DNA from: Thermoleophilaceae bacterium
Lineage (GTDB): Bacteria > Actinomycetota > Thermoleophilia > Solirubrobacterales > Thermoleophilaceae
Assembly (NCBI GenBank): GCA_036378175.1
Contig: DASUWY010000081.1
Location: 1-55,590, forward strand
Length of the DNA: 55,590 nt
Direction of reading: 5' to 3'
The notes under the pieces were generated by a model. The model was not told where the DNA came from, ran no database searches, and saw only the letters and a list, made by a program, of their open reading frames with translations. Shown one piece after another: positions 1 through 6,918 of this stretch (positions are counted from its first letter, which is position 1; each line of letters starts with the position of its first letter). Made by a program: the position numbers and the translations under genes.

Positions 1-435
1 CGGCGTGTCCGGGTCGAAGCGGTGCGAGTAGAAGATGTCCACGTAGTCGAGCCCCATGCGCGTGAGGCTCTGGTCGAGGCTCGCGAGCAGGTACTTGCGC
101 GAGCCCCACTCGCCGTAGGGGCCCTCCCACATGTCGTAGCCCGCCTTGGTGGAGATGATCAGCTCGTCGCGATACGGCGTGAAGTCCTCGCGCATGATGC
201 GGCCGAAGTTGAGCTCGGCGGAGCCCGGTGGCGGCCCGTAGTTGTTCGCGAGGTCGAAGTGGCAGACGCCGCGGTCGAACGCCCGGCGCAGAATCGCGCG
301 CTGCGTCTCTAGCGGCTTGTCGTCGCCGAAGTTGTTCCATAGGCCGAGGGAAACGGCCGGCAACGAGATGCCGCTATTGCCACAGCGGCGGTATTGCATG
401 GACTCGTAGCGGTCATCAGAAGCGTTGTAGGGCAT
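1..435 (-). CDS. Aldo/keto reductase, YghZ-like (3' end cut by window edge)
   Basis: The first 145 codons of an NADPH-dependent aldo/keto reductase; the rest lies left of the window. After a short lead the protein reads YRRCGNSGISLPAVSLGLW, then FDLANNYGPPPGSAE, with the Asp and Tyr of the AKR active site, then LIISTKAGYDMW with the catalytic Lys, and LTRMGLDYVDIFYSHRFDP. This order is typical of the AKR14/YghZ group (L-glyceraldehyde-3-phosphate reductase-like), which acts on small aldehydes in the cytoplasm. The exact substrate cannot be told. The ATG at 435 is chosen because the family's N-terminal YR.LG.SG strand follows soon after. The strand matches the next gene but a heptamer repeat separates them. 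Confidence 0.9.
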   Translation of the reverse strand, partial: MPYNASDDRYESMQYRRCGNSGISLPAVSLGLWNNFGDDKPLETQRAILRRAFDRGVCHFDLANNYGPPPGSAELNFGRIMREDFTPYRDELIISTKAGYDMWEGPYGEWGSRKYLLASLDQSLTRMGLDYVDIFYSHRFDPDTP

Positions 436-456
436 GCCGAGCAGTATGCCCGGCAC

Positions 457-477
457 GCCCTGCGCCCTACGCCCTGC
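457..477. repeat. Heptanucleotide tandem repeat, three units
   Basis: Three adjacent 7-base units, GCCCTGC, GCCCTAC and GCCCTGC, lie between the aldo/keto reductase start and the stop codon of the next minus-strand gene. On the minus strand the unit reads GG-G-C-G-Y-A. Related 7-mers occur at 32946-33011 and 46634-46657, also at the 3' ends of minus-strand genes. Confidence 0.7.
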
Positions 478-480
478 GTA

Positions 481-1035
481 TCAGTTGCGTCGTGCCGTCT
501 CGGGATCGTCCGCGTTGCGGCGCCGGAAGCGACCGAGCAGGCCACCGTTCGAGGCGTCCCGCTCTTCGGCGGCGCGACCTTCCTGGAAGTCCTCGCGCCG
601 CTGCGGCTCGTGGGCGGCGGCCCGGCCCTCGTCGTACGCGCTGGTCCGGCCGCGGTCACCGTCGCGGGACACCTCCTCCTCGGGCACCGCCGACGTTCCG
701 GCGAAGCGTTCGCGCTCGTGGTCCTCGATCAGCTCGTGATCGGCCATGCCGCGCTCGGATGCCGTGGCGCGCTCCTGATGCAGCTGTGCCTCGGCCCGCT
801 CGCGCTGCGCCTCCTGCTCCGCCATCCGTGCACGCTGCTCGGCTTCCTCCGCGCTCTGGGCGCGTGTCTCCGCCTCTTCGCGATGCCTGGTGGCCGCCTG
901 CTCGCGGCGCATCTGCAGCTCGCGCTCCCGCTTCCTGAGTTGTGCCTTCTCGCGCATCCGCGGCAGCAGCAGCGCCAGTGCGAGAAGGATGATCACAGCC
1001 ACTACGACGATCGCGATGATCGCGCCAGTTGACAT
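481..1035 (-). CDS. Single-pass membrane protein with long charged coiled coil
   Basis: A 184-residue protein of unknown function. Residues 5-25 form one hydrophobic membrane segment (AIIAIVVVAVIILLALALLL). It is followed by about 80 residues very rich in Arg, Glu, Gln and Ala in a heptad-like pattern (KRERELQMRREQAATRHREE), so the tail is probably a cytoplasmic coiled coil. The C-terminus is charged and ends with GLLGRFRRRNADD. The start is secured by a strong ribosome binding site, AAGGAGG, just upstream on the minus strand. The general shape resembles small membrane-anchored scaffold proteins common in Thermoleophilia-like genomes, but no known domain was recognised. Confidence 0.75.
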   Translation of the reverse strand: MSTGAIIAIVVVAVIILLALALLLPRMREKAQLRKRERELQMRREQAATRHREEAETRAQSAEEAEQRARMAEQEAQRERAEAQLHQERATASERGMADHELIEDHERERFAGTSAVPEEEVSRDGDRGRTSAYDEGRAAAHEPQRREDFQEGRAAEERDASNGGLLGRFRRRNADDPETARRN

Positions 1036-1088
1036 GGGTCCCTCCTTGATCTCCCTGCCTCAGTGCGTGCCGCGAGAGTTCCCAAGTT

Positions 1089-1129
1089 CCGCTGCGCCAA
1101 ACGGATGCCCGGCCAAACAGGCGCAGCGG
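1089..1129 (+). other. Perfect 10-bp stem-loop in a gene leader
   Basis: CCGCTGCGCC (1089-1098) and GGCGCAGCGG (1120-1129) are exact reverse complements around a 21-base loop. The element lies in the 224-base gap between divergent genes, upstream of the secreted repeat protein at 1260. It may be a structured 5' leader; nothing ties it to a known RNA family. Confidence 0.4.
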
Positions 1130-1195
1130 CACGTGACCGGTCGAACCGCTCAACCTCAGCCGCTCGTGACCGATCAAGGAGGCGAAGCCGGTTGA

Positions 1196-1219
1196 GACGC
1201 GGGCACGGACGCCCGCGTC
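1196..1219 (+). other. Perfect 9-bp stem-loop close to the start of the secreted repeat protein
   Basis: GACGCGGGC (1196-1204) and GCCCGCGTC (1211-1219) pair exactly around a 6-base loop. No T-tract follows, so it is not a standard terminator. A ribosome-binding-like AAGGAGG sits just upstream (1176-1182), which could serve a very short leader peptide (TTG at 1192, stop after 11 codons). The reading is tentative. Confidence 0.4.
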
Positions 1220-1259
1220 CGGCATAACGCCCCGGCGCCCAACGAGGAAGGGCCACCAC

Positions 1260-2213
1260 ATGAAGCGACTTGTTCCGAGCTGCGCCGCGGCGATCGCGCT
1301 GCTGGGCATTCCCGCCGCCGCGTCCGCGCAGACGGGTGTGGTGCTGCGCGTGAACCGCGCACATCACAAGCTCGAGATCGTCGACGCAGGGCACGTGGTG
1401 CGCAGCTACACGGCGCGCCCCGGCCGGCGCGCGGCGCGCAAGGTGCGCGCCGGGGTGAAGGTGAGCTTCCAGGCCACAGGCGGCCGCATCACGTCTCTGC
1501 GCGTGGCCGGGCGCGCCCGCAAGCTCGCCTTCCTCGGCAAGGTGGTGTCGAACGGGAGCAAGGGGGTTGTGCTCCGCCTGGGCGACGGGCAGGACCTGCG
1601 GCTCGGCAAGCGCCGGTTCGGCAAGCACCGCGCTCACCACTCGTCGGTGCAGATCAACCTGCAGGGGCTGAACCCGGGTCAGGTGGTTCTCATCACGGAG
1701 ACGACCGACTCCGCCGGAGATCTGACCATCACGATCAAGCTGGTACCGGGCGCCGACCCGAACGGCGACGACCAGGATGTGACCGGAACCATCACGGCGA
1801 TCGGCGCCGGGAGCGTGACCATCCAGGCCGACGACGGAAGCACGATGACCTTCCAGGCCGACGCCGTGCTGCTCGAGGGCTTCGAGGTGGGCGACCAGGT
1901 GGACGTGACCTACTACGCGGACGCCGGCGGATCGCTCGTGGCGGACGACATCGAGCCGGTGGACGACGGCAGCGGCGCCGAGGACCTCGACGCGCTTGGC
2001 ACCGTGACCGCGCTGGATGCCGGCGCCGGCACGATCACCGTGCAGGTGGACGGCGGCGGACCGATGACGTTCCAGGCGGACGCGGACCTGCTCGACGGTG
2101 TGGCCGTGGGCGATTACGTGGACGTGACCTACTTCCAGGACACCCACGGCTCGCTCGTGGCGGACGACGTGGAGCCGGCGGACACCTCCGGCGCCGACGG
2201 CTCGGGCGACTAG
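1260..2213 (+). CDS. Secreted protein with tandem DUF5666-like beta domains
   Basis: A 317-residue exported protein of unknown role. Residues 1-23 are a signal peptide ending AAASAQ. A basic region (about residues 40-85, with many Arg and Lys) follows. The C-terminal half contains two near-identical modules of about 70 residues. They begin GTITAIGAGSVTIQADDGS and GTVTALDAGAGTITVQVDG, and each ends GSLVADD-EP. The pattern resembles the DUF5666/OB-like beta repeats of cell-surface proteins. The module similarity suggests internal duplication. A GGAAGG ribosome binding site precedes the ATG. Its stop codon TAG directly abuts the stop of the convergent XRE-cupin gene, forming CTAGCTAG. Confidence 0.75.
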   Translation: MKRLVPSCAAAIALLGIPAAASAQTGVVLRVNRAHHKLEIVDAGHVVRSYTARPGRRAARKVRAGVKVSFQATGGRITSLRVAGRARKLAFLGKVVSNGSKGVVLRLGDGQDLRLGKRRFGKHRAHHSSVQINLQGLNPGQVVLITETTDSAGDLTITIKLVPGADPNGDDQDVTGTITAIGAGSVTIQADDGSTMTFQADAVLLEGFEVGDQVDVTYYADAGGSLVADDIEPVDDGSGAEDLDALGTVTALDAGAGTITVQVDGGGPMTFQADADLLDGVAVGDYVDVTYFQDTHGSLVADDVEPADTSGADGSGD

Positions 2214-2891
2214 CTAGGCCACGCCGCCGTCGGGCGGCCAGGTGGCGCGGGCGTCGCTGCCAGCGCGGCCGATCACGAGCCAGATTGCGCGCGCCGGAGC
2301 GTCGCCGATCGACTCGAGCCGGTGCGGGACCGCGGAGTCGAAGCAGATCGAGTCGCCCGGGCCGAGCTCGTACTCCTGGTAGCCGACGGTGACCTTCAGC
2401 GCACCGCTCGTGACCACGCCGTACTCGCGCCCGGCGTGATGGACGAAGGTGCCGCCGCGGCTGGAGGCGCCGCCCACGTCGTACTCGACCTCGAGGAAGT
2501 CCACGTCGCGCTCGCCCGTGGGATTGAGCCGCTCCCAGCGAACGCCTGACTCGAGCTCGATCACGGGCCGGTCATCCGCGCGCTGCACGATCTGCTCCTC
2601 GCCGAAGACGGTGCGCGGGTGCCGGGTGGGCTGCCTTGCCGCGCCATCGGCGGGGCTGCGCGCGAACAGCTCGTCGAATGAGATGCCGAGCTCGCTGACG
2701 ATCGCGTAGAGCGTGCTCACCGACGGGCGGGAGCGCCCGGTCTCAATCTGCGAGAGGGCACTCGGCGAGATGTCGAGCCGGCCGGCCAGCTTCCGCAGGC
2801 TGAGTGCCTGACGCTCGCGTTCCTCACGCAGGCGGCTGCCGATAGCGTCGTCAGGCGATCCCGCCTGCTCTTCCACCCGCGCCGACTCCAT
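2214..2891 (-). CDS. XRE-family regulator with C-terminal cupin sensor
   Basis: A 225-residue transcription factor. Residues about 19-75 are an XRE helix-turn-helix (REERERQALSLRKLAGRLDI, then SPSALSQIETGRSRPSVSTL). About 150-220 form a cupin_2 domain (GTFVHHAGREYGVVTSGALK, then YELGPGDSICFDSAVPHRLE). This layout is that of the PuuR/SutR-type regulators, where the cupin binds a small effector. An earlier in-frame start at 2996 is rejected because it would read through the promoter region and add no conserved sequence. It is divergent from the bicupin operon. A 19-bp motif at 2929-2947 lies in its own upstream region and recurs at 6900-6918, so it probably controls itself and the catabolic genes around it. 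That regulatory link is inference. Confidence 0.88.
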   Translation of the reverse strand: MESARVEEQAGSPDDAIGSRLREERERQALSLRKLAGRLDISPSALSQIETGRSRPSVSTLYAIVSELGISFDELFARSPADGAARQPTRHPRTVFGEEQIVQRADDRPVIELESGVRWERLNPTGERDVDFLEVEYDVGGASSRGGTFVHHAGREYGVVTSGALKVTVGYQEYELGPGDSICFDSAVPHRLESIGDAPARAIWLVIGRAGSDARATWPPDGGVA

Positions 2892-2928
2892 TGGGCGAGT
2901 GTACCTGCTGGGAGGGTCGCTAGCGACT

Positions 2929-2947
2929 TTGTTCAGGATTGCTAAAC
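2929..2947 (-). promoter_or_regulatory. Putative operator of the XRE-cupin regulator, copy 1
   Basis: On the minus strand this reads GTTTAGCAATCCTGAACAA. The outer parts form an imperfect dyad (GTTTAG and CTGAAC). A second copy, GTTTACCGTTGCTGAACAA, lies at 6900-6918 and matches at 14 of 19 positions. Copy 1 is in the divergent region between the regulator gene and the bicupin operon, 38-56 bases before the regulator's start codon. Confidence 0.55.
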
Positions 2948-2998
2948 GAGATAATTTGCCGTCCGAATGGCGTCCGAGCAGCCTGTGTACAGCCACAC

Positions 2999-3027
2999 TT
3001 GACGCTCGCGCCGACCCGGGTTAGGGT
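2999..3027 (+). promoter_or_regulatory. Promoter of the bicupin operon (leaderless)
   Basis: TTGACG (2999-3004), a 17-base spacer, then TAGGGT (3022-3027), which fits the actinobacterial TANNNT -10 box. Transcription would begin at about 3034, two bases before the ATG at 3036, so the mRNA would have essentially no leader. No ribosome binding site is present, which agrees. Confidence 0.6.
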
Positions 3028-3035
3028 GCCAGCGC

Positions 3036-3968
3036 ATGTATCACGTGCAGAGGGCGGAGGCGATCGAGCTCGGGGCGGCGCCGGGACTGGAGGGTCGCGC
3101 GCAGGGACTGCGGCGCGCGACGCTCGTGGGACGCGACGTGGGCGCGGTGCACACCGGCTTCGCACTCGTCACGCTCGACCCCGGCGGCTGGGTCGGCACG
3201 CACGTGCACTCCACCGAGCAGAGCTTCTACATCCTGCGCGGCAACCCGCTGTTCACCCTCGACGGGCGCACATACAGGCTCGCGCCGGACGAATGCGGGC
3301 TGATCCCCGTGGGCGTGCCGCACTCCTGGCGCGCCGCGGAAGGAGAGGAGCCGCCGCTGTTCCTCGAGATGAACGCGCCCGCGCCGCGCCTGCCGGGCGC
3401 GAAGCAGCCGGACACGTTCTGGCTTGGCGAGGCGGCCGCGGATGGCCCCGCCGAGTCGCCCGACATCCGCGACCCGCGAAGTCGCCAGTTCTTCCGCCTT
3501 GGTGAGGGCCAGATGAACGTGGACAACCTCAAGGTGGGGATGCAGGTGAACGCCCCGACCGTTTCGGCGAGCATGGCCACCGCACTCCTCGCGTACAGCG
3601 GCGTGGCCGTGAAGATGCTCGTGGACTCGCGGCTGGGCGCCGTGCTCCACACCATGTTCATGGTCGAGTACCAGCCCGGCGCGGTCATCCACCCGCACGA
3701 CCATCCGCTCGAGGAGACGTACTACATCCTCCACGGCGAGGTGGAGGCGATGGCCAACAACGAGGAGCCCTTCGTACTGAAAGCCGGCGACGTCTTCTGG
3801 ACCGGCGTCGGCTGTACGCACGCCTTCGAGAACACGACAAACACGACCGTCAGGTGGCTGGAAACCCAGTCTCCGCAGCCGCCTGCGAACCACTCCTATC
3901 GGCACGACAGAGACTGGGACTATCTCGCTGAAAAGCTGGAAGAGGGGAGAAACGATGTATCGCGCTGA
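3036..3968 (+). CDS. Bicupin protein, putative metal-dependent enzyme
   Basis: A 310-residue protein made of two cupin domains. Domain 1 (about residues 45-110) has GTHVHSTEQSFYILRGNP with the His-x-His-x3-Glu metal motif, then PVGVPHSW supplying the last His. Domain 2 (about 205-275) has HPHDHPLEETYYILHGEVEA and GVGCTHAFEN. Both metal sites look complete. Family relatives include ureidoglycine aminohydrolase, oxalate decarboxylase and quercetin dioxygenase-like proteins, so the reaction cannot be named. Its 3' end overlaps the MetE-like gene by 14 bases, so the two are co-translated. Expression from a leaderless promoter next to an XRE-cupin regulator suggests induction by a catabolic substrate. 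Confidence 0.85.
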   Translation: MYHVQRAEAIELGAAPGLEGRAQGLRRATLVGRDVGAVHTGFALVTLDPGGWVGTHVHSTEQSFYILRGNPLFTLDGRTYRLAPDECGLIPVGVPHSWRAAEGEEPPLFLEMNAPAPRLPGAKQPDTFWLGEAAADGPAESPDIRDPRSRQFFRLGEGQMNVDNLKVGMQVNAPTVSASMATALLAYSGVAVKMLVDSRLGAVLHTMFMVEYQPGAVIHPHDHPLEETYYILHGEVEAMANNEEPFVLKAGDVFWTGVGCTHAFENTTNTTVRWLETQSPQPPANHSYRHDRDWDYLAEKLEEGRNDVSR

Positions 3969-5043
3969 CGTATTGGGCTCACTGCTGCGGCCCGCCTACC
4001 TGGCCGAGGGACGTGAGAAGCACCAGGCAGGCCAGCTGTCCGACGAAGAGTTCAAGAAGCTCGAGGACCGCGCCGTGGACGAGGCGATCGCGCTGCAGGA
4101 AGGTGCGGGCGTCGACGTGGTGACCGATGGAGAGATGCGGCGCTTCACCTTCTTCGACCAGTTCACGGCGGCGCTCGAAGGCGTGTCGCACGAGGAGGGC
4201 GAGGCGGTGCCGTTCCACAGCCAGCCCGGGAAGGTGGACATCGACTTCCACAGCCCGGTGTCCGTCACGGAGAAGGTCAAGCGCAAGCAGATGATCAGCC
4301 CGGCGGAGTTCGAGTACGCGAAGGCGCGCGCGAGCAAGCCGGTGAAGGTCACGCTGCCGAGTCCCCTCATGTTCTTCACGATGTGGTCGCCGACGCATTC
4401 GCCGGCCGCATATGACGACCCGTTCGAGCTGTTCGCCGACGGTGTGGAGCTCGTGAAGGAGGAGGCGCGGGCGCTCGCTGATCTCGGGTGCGAGTACATC
4501 CAGATCGACGCGCCGGACTTCGGCCAGCTCGTGGAGGACTCGGAACGCGAGCGGTGGGAGCGGCTGGGGATTCCCGTCTCGCGCGTGATGTCGGAGGGCG
4601 TGGAGATGCTCAATGCGGTGGCGGACGTGCCGGGGGTCACCTTCGGCCTTCACCTCTGCAAGGGCAACTACCAGTCGCTCTGGATCAGCGCCGGCGGCTA
4701 CGAGGAGATCTCCTCGCACGTGTTCAAGGGCACCCCCAACTTCGACAGGTACCTGCTCGAGTACGACGACGAGCGCTCCGGCGGCTTCGAGCCGCTGGCC
4801 GACCTGCCGGACGACAAGGTGGTGGTGCTCGGCCTCGTGTCCACGAAGCACGACGACCTCGAGAGCGTCGACTTCTTGAAGAGCCGCGTTGAGGAGGCCG
4901 CCAAGCACCACCCGCGCGAGCAGCTGGCGATCTCCACACAGTGCGGCTTCGCCTCGGTGGCGATGGGCAACGAGATCAGCCGCGAGGCGCAGGAGCAGAA
5001 GCTGCGCCGCGTGGCCGAGGCAGCGCGCGAGATCTGGGGGTAG
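3955..5043 (+). CDS. MetE C-terminal-domain protein (zinc-dependent methyl/thiol transferase)
   Basis: A 362-residue protein matching only the C-terminal catalytic barrel of cobalamin-independent methionine synthase. The zinc ligands can be seen: FGLHLCKGN carries the His and Cys, and STQCGFASVAMGN carries the last Cys. ADLGCEYIQIDAPDFGQLVE matches the conserved substrate-site strand. Full MetE is about 750 residues and has an N-terminal half that is absent here. Stand-alone proteins of this type include archaeal core MetE, epoxyalkane:coenzyme M transferase and demethylases, so it probably moves a methyl or thiol group in the catabolic pathway rather than making methionine. It is the second gene of the bicupin operon. 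A hairpin-rich region with two palindrome copies follows it. Confidence 0.85.
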   Translation: MYRADVLGSLLRPAYLAEGREKHQAGQLSDEEFKKLEDRAVDEAIALQEGAGVDVVTDGEMRRFTFFDQFTAALEGVSHEEGEAVPFHSQPGKVDIDFHSPVSVTEKVKRKQMISPAEFEYAKARASKPVKVTLPSPLMFFTMWSPTHSPAAYDDPFELFADGVELVKEEARALADLGCEYIQIDAPDFGQLVEDSERERWERLGIPVSRVMSEGVEMLNAVADVPGVTFGLHLCKGNYQSLWISAGGYEEISSHVFKGTPNFDRYLLEYDDERSGGFEPLADLPDDKVVVLGLVSTKHDDLESVDFLKSRVEEAAKHHPREQLAISTQCGFASVAMGNEISREAQEQKLRRVAEAAREIWG

Positions 5044-5114
5044 GACGGCCGTTTTGCGCCCGCTTACGCGGCACGAACGGCAGCAATGAGGGGTGGACCC
5101 GCCGGAGCTGAGCT

Positions 5115-5153
5115 ATCCCAACTGGCTGTTGCTGTGGAACAGCTACTTGGGAT
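5115..5153. repeat. Palindromic repeat, copy 1 (16-bp arms)
   Basis: Arms 5115-5130 and 5138-5153 pair at 14 of 16 positions around the 7-base loop GCTGTGG. The sequence recurs at 5188-5226 with about 33 of 39 bases identical. It sits between convergent operons and could terminate transcription of the MetE-like operon. It resembles REP-type elements. Confidence 0.65.
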
Positions 5154-5187
5154 CGCTCGGCCCGCGGGGGCGACATGAGGATCAACC

Positions 5188-5226
5188 ATCCCAGGTGGGT
5201 GTTGCTACGGAACAGCTAGTTGGGAT
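5188..5226. repeat. Palindromic repeat, copy 2, overlapping a gene end
   Basis: The core matches copy 1, with arms that pair at 13 of 17 positions if one base is added at each side (5187-5203 and 5211-5227) around loop GCTACGG. It supplies the stop codon and last residues of the FAD hydroxylase, whose stop lies in the palindrome at 5205-5207. Confidence 0.65.
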
Positions 5227-6791
5227 GGCGCGAGCGACAGCACGGACTGAACTGCCTCCGTTATTGCTTCCGTTGACGCGGCCTCGGGCATCCGCCACGC
5301 CACGTAGCCATCAGGGCGAACCAAGACAGCGCCATCCCGCCCCACGCCATACGCCTCACAGAACTCCGGATGATCGATCCGGTGGACCTCCACGCCCGGA
5401 ACGTCCAAATCCGCCGCCGCCGTGAGCAGCACCATCCGCCGGCGGAACAGGTCGAGCGTCGAGACGCCCTCCGAGAGCCATAGGTGCGGCGCCCGCGTGC
5501 CCGGAAGCGCGCGCGACTCACGCGGATTCACGTACGGCAGCCCGTCGTCCTCGACGGACGCATCCGCCAACACGGCGGAAGAGCGGTACCGGTGGCCGAT
5601 CTCCAGGCTGAGGTCGTCCACGATCGGCTGGATGTGGTCGGTGCCCAGGTAGGGCGCGGTGCGAAGCACATAGCGCGTATACGCCTGCTCGATCGTAAGC
5701 CGGCCGGTGGGCTGGCGTTCCGCGTCGTAGGTGTCCACGAGCTCCGGCCCCGCCTCGCCGCGCAGCACATGCGCGATCTTCCATGCCAGGTTGAACGCGT
5801 CCTGAACGCCGGTGTTCCCGCCGAAGCCGCCGTTGGGCGGCATCGTGTGCGCGGCGTCGCCGGCGAGCAGAACGCGACCGCTCTGGAACGTCGCGGCGTT
5901 GTCCGCGATCGCCTTCCAGGGAGCGATGTCGAGCACCTCCACGTCGATGTCCGGCACGCCGATCGACGCGCGGAGGAGCTCCTCGGCGCGCTCGCGCGTG
6001 ATGCCCTCGGCAACGTTCGTGGCCTCGGGCTTCGACACGTCGCCCGCCGTGTTCACCACGAGGAAGCCGGTCTGGCAGCCACGGTCGAGCCGGAAGAAGC
6101 CGCGCATCACGTCGTTGAAGACGTAGAACACCGCCTCGGTGCGGCCGGCCACGTACTTCTCCACGTCGGCTCGGAAGTAGATCGTGATGCTGTTCGAGAT
6201 CAGCCCGTGCCCCTCCATCGCGATCCCCAGCCGCTCGCGTACCGGGCTGCGCCAGCCGTCGCATGCCACGAGATAGTCCGCCCGAATTCGCCGCTCGGCG
6301 CCGCTCTCGACCTCGCGGGTGGTGACGATCACGCCGTCGCCGTTCTGCTCGAAGTCGCTGACCTCGGTGGAGTAGCGCAGCTCCGCGCCGAGCGCGCGCG
6401 CGTGCTCGCGGAGGATCGGCTCGAGCGCCTCCTGCGTGAGGAAGAGCCGCCGCGTGGGGCTCACCTCCTCCACCCCCGCGTTCAGGCTCGGGATGAACTT
6501 GGCGATCTCCTTGCCGGCCAGCGATTCGATTGAAGAGATCCCGCCGTCCGAGTCGTACTGCTCCTCAGACTTGCGGCGGACGTCGTCCTCCATTCCCATC
6601 GCGCGGAACACCTCGAGGGTGCGCAGGTGGAAATGCGCGGCGCGCGGGTGGATCGCGGTGCCGCCGTGGCGTTCGACGGCGAGCGCGCGCACGCCATGGA
6701 AGGCGAGGAACGCCGCCATGGAGAGCCCAACCATGCTGCCCCCTACGATGAGGACGGGAACGCTCTCGTCCACCTGCTCGTGACCACCCAC
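5205..6791 (-). CDS. FAD-dependent aromatic monooxygenase (PheA/TfdB family)
   Basis: A 528-residue flavoprotein hydroxylase that would add oxygen to an aromatic ring using NAD(P)H. Seen in order: the FAD dinucleotide fold PVLIVGGSMVGLSMAAFLA near the N-terminus, the mid-protein DG motif LVACDGWRSPVRERLG, the GD motif GRVLLAGDAAHTMPPNGGFG with GGNTGVQDAFNLAWK, and a C-terminal thioredoxin-like domain usual for phenol hydroxylase relatives. The start is the GTG at 6791, which has the strong site GGGAGGAGG five to seven bases upstream. An ATG at 6824 is rejected because it overlaps the -10 box of the promoter at 6820-6849. It is divergent from the M24 operon and probably belongs to the same pathway. 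The substrate is unknown. Confidence 0.88.
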   Translation of the reverse strand: MGGHEQVDESVPVLIVGGSMVGLSMAAFLAFHGVRALAVERHGGTAIHPRAAHFHLRTLEVFRAMGMEDDVRRKSEEQYDSDGGISSIESLAGKEIAKFIPSLNAGVEEVSPTRRLFLTQEALEPILREHARALGAELRYSTEVSDFEQNGDGVIVTTREVESGAERRIRADYLVACDGWRSPVRERLGIAMEGHGLISNSITIYFRADVEKYVAGRTEAVFYVFNDVMRGFFRLDRGCQTGFLVVNTAGDVSKPEATNVAEGITRERAEELLRASIGVPDIDVEVLDIAPWKAIADNAATFQSGRVLLAGDAAHTMPPNGGFGGNTGVQDAFNLAWKIAHVLRGEAGPELVDTYDAERQPTGRLTIEQAYTRYVLRTAPYLGTDHIQPIVDDLSLEIGHRYRSSAVLADASVEDDGLPYVNPRESRALPGTRAPHLWLSEGVSTLDLFRRRMVLLTAAADLDVPGVEVHRIDHPEFCEAYGVGRDGAVLVRPDGYVAWRMPEAASTEAITEAVQSVLSLAPSQLAVP

Positions 6792-6819
6792 GCAAACCTC
6801 CTCCCTCGCGACCTCCGCG

Positions 6820-6849
6820 AGCATACGTAGCCGACGCCGAATGTGTCAA
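6820..6849 (-). promoter_or_regulatory. Promoter of the FAD monooxygenase
   Basis: On the minus strand: a perfect TTGACA (6849-6844), an 18-base spacer and TATGCT (6825-6820). It lies a proper distance upstream of the ribosome binding site and GTG at 6791. The -35 CTTGAC forms an exact 8-bp inverted repeat (GTCAAGCG / CGCTTGAC, 6845-6852 and 6877-6884) with the -35 of the divergent promoter. Confidence 0.7.
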
Positions 6850-6879
6850 GCGGCGGCATACACCAACCTGATTCGTCGC

Positions 6880-6908
6880 TTGACGCCTGCCCGAGCGGCG
6901 TTTACCGT
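6880..6908 (+). promoter_or_regulatory. Promoter of the M24-E1 operon (leaderless)
   Basis: TTGACG (6880-6885), a 17-base spacer and TACCGT (6903-6908). The predicted transcription start at about 6915 is three bases before the ATG at 6918. The architecture copies that of the bicupin promoter, including the same -35 context CTTGACGC. Confidence 0.65.
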
Positions 6909-6918
6909 TGCTGAACAA
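6900..6918 (+). promoter_or_regulatory. Putative operator of the XRE-cupin regulator, copy 2
   Basis: GTTTACCGTTGCTGAACAA covers the -10 box and transcription start of the M24 operon and ends on the first base of the start codon. It matches the minus-strand motif at 2929-2947 at 14 of 19 positions, including TGAACAA. Binding here would block RNA polymerase. Confidence 0.55.

Noticed and set aside
3955-5043. Considered as methionine synthase (metE)
   Set aside because: Only the C-terminal half is present and the context is catabolic, so the gene symbol is not applied.
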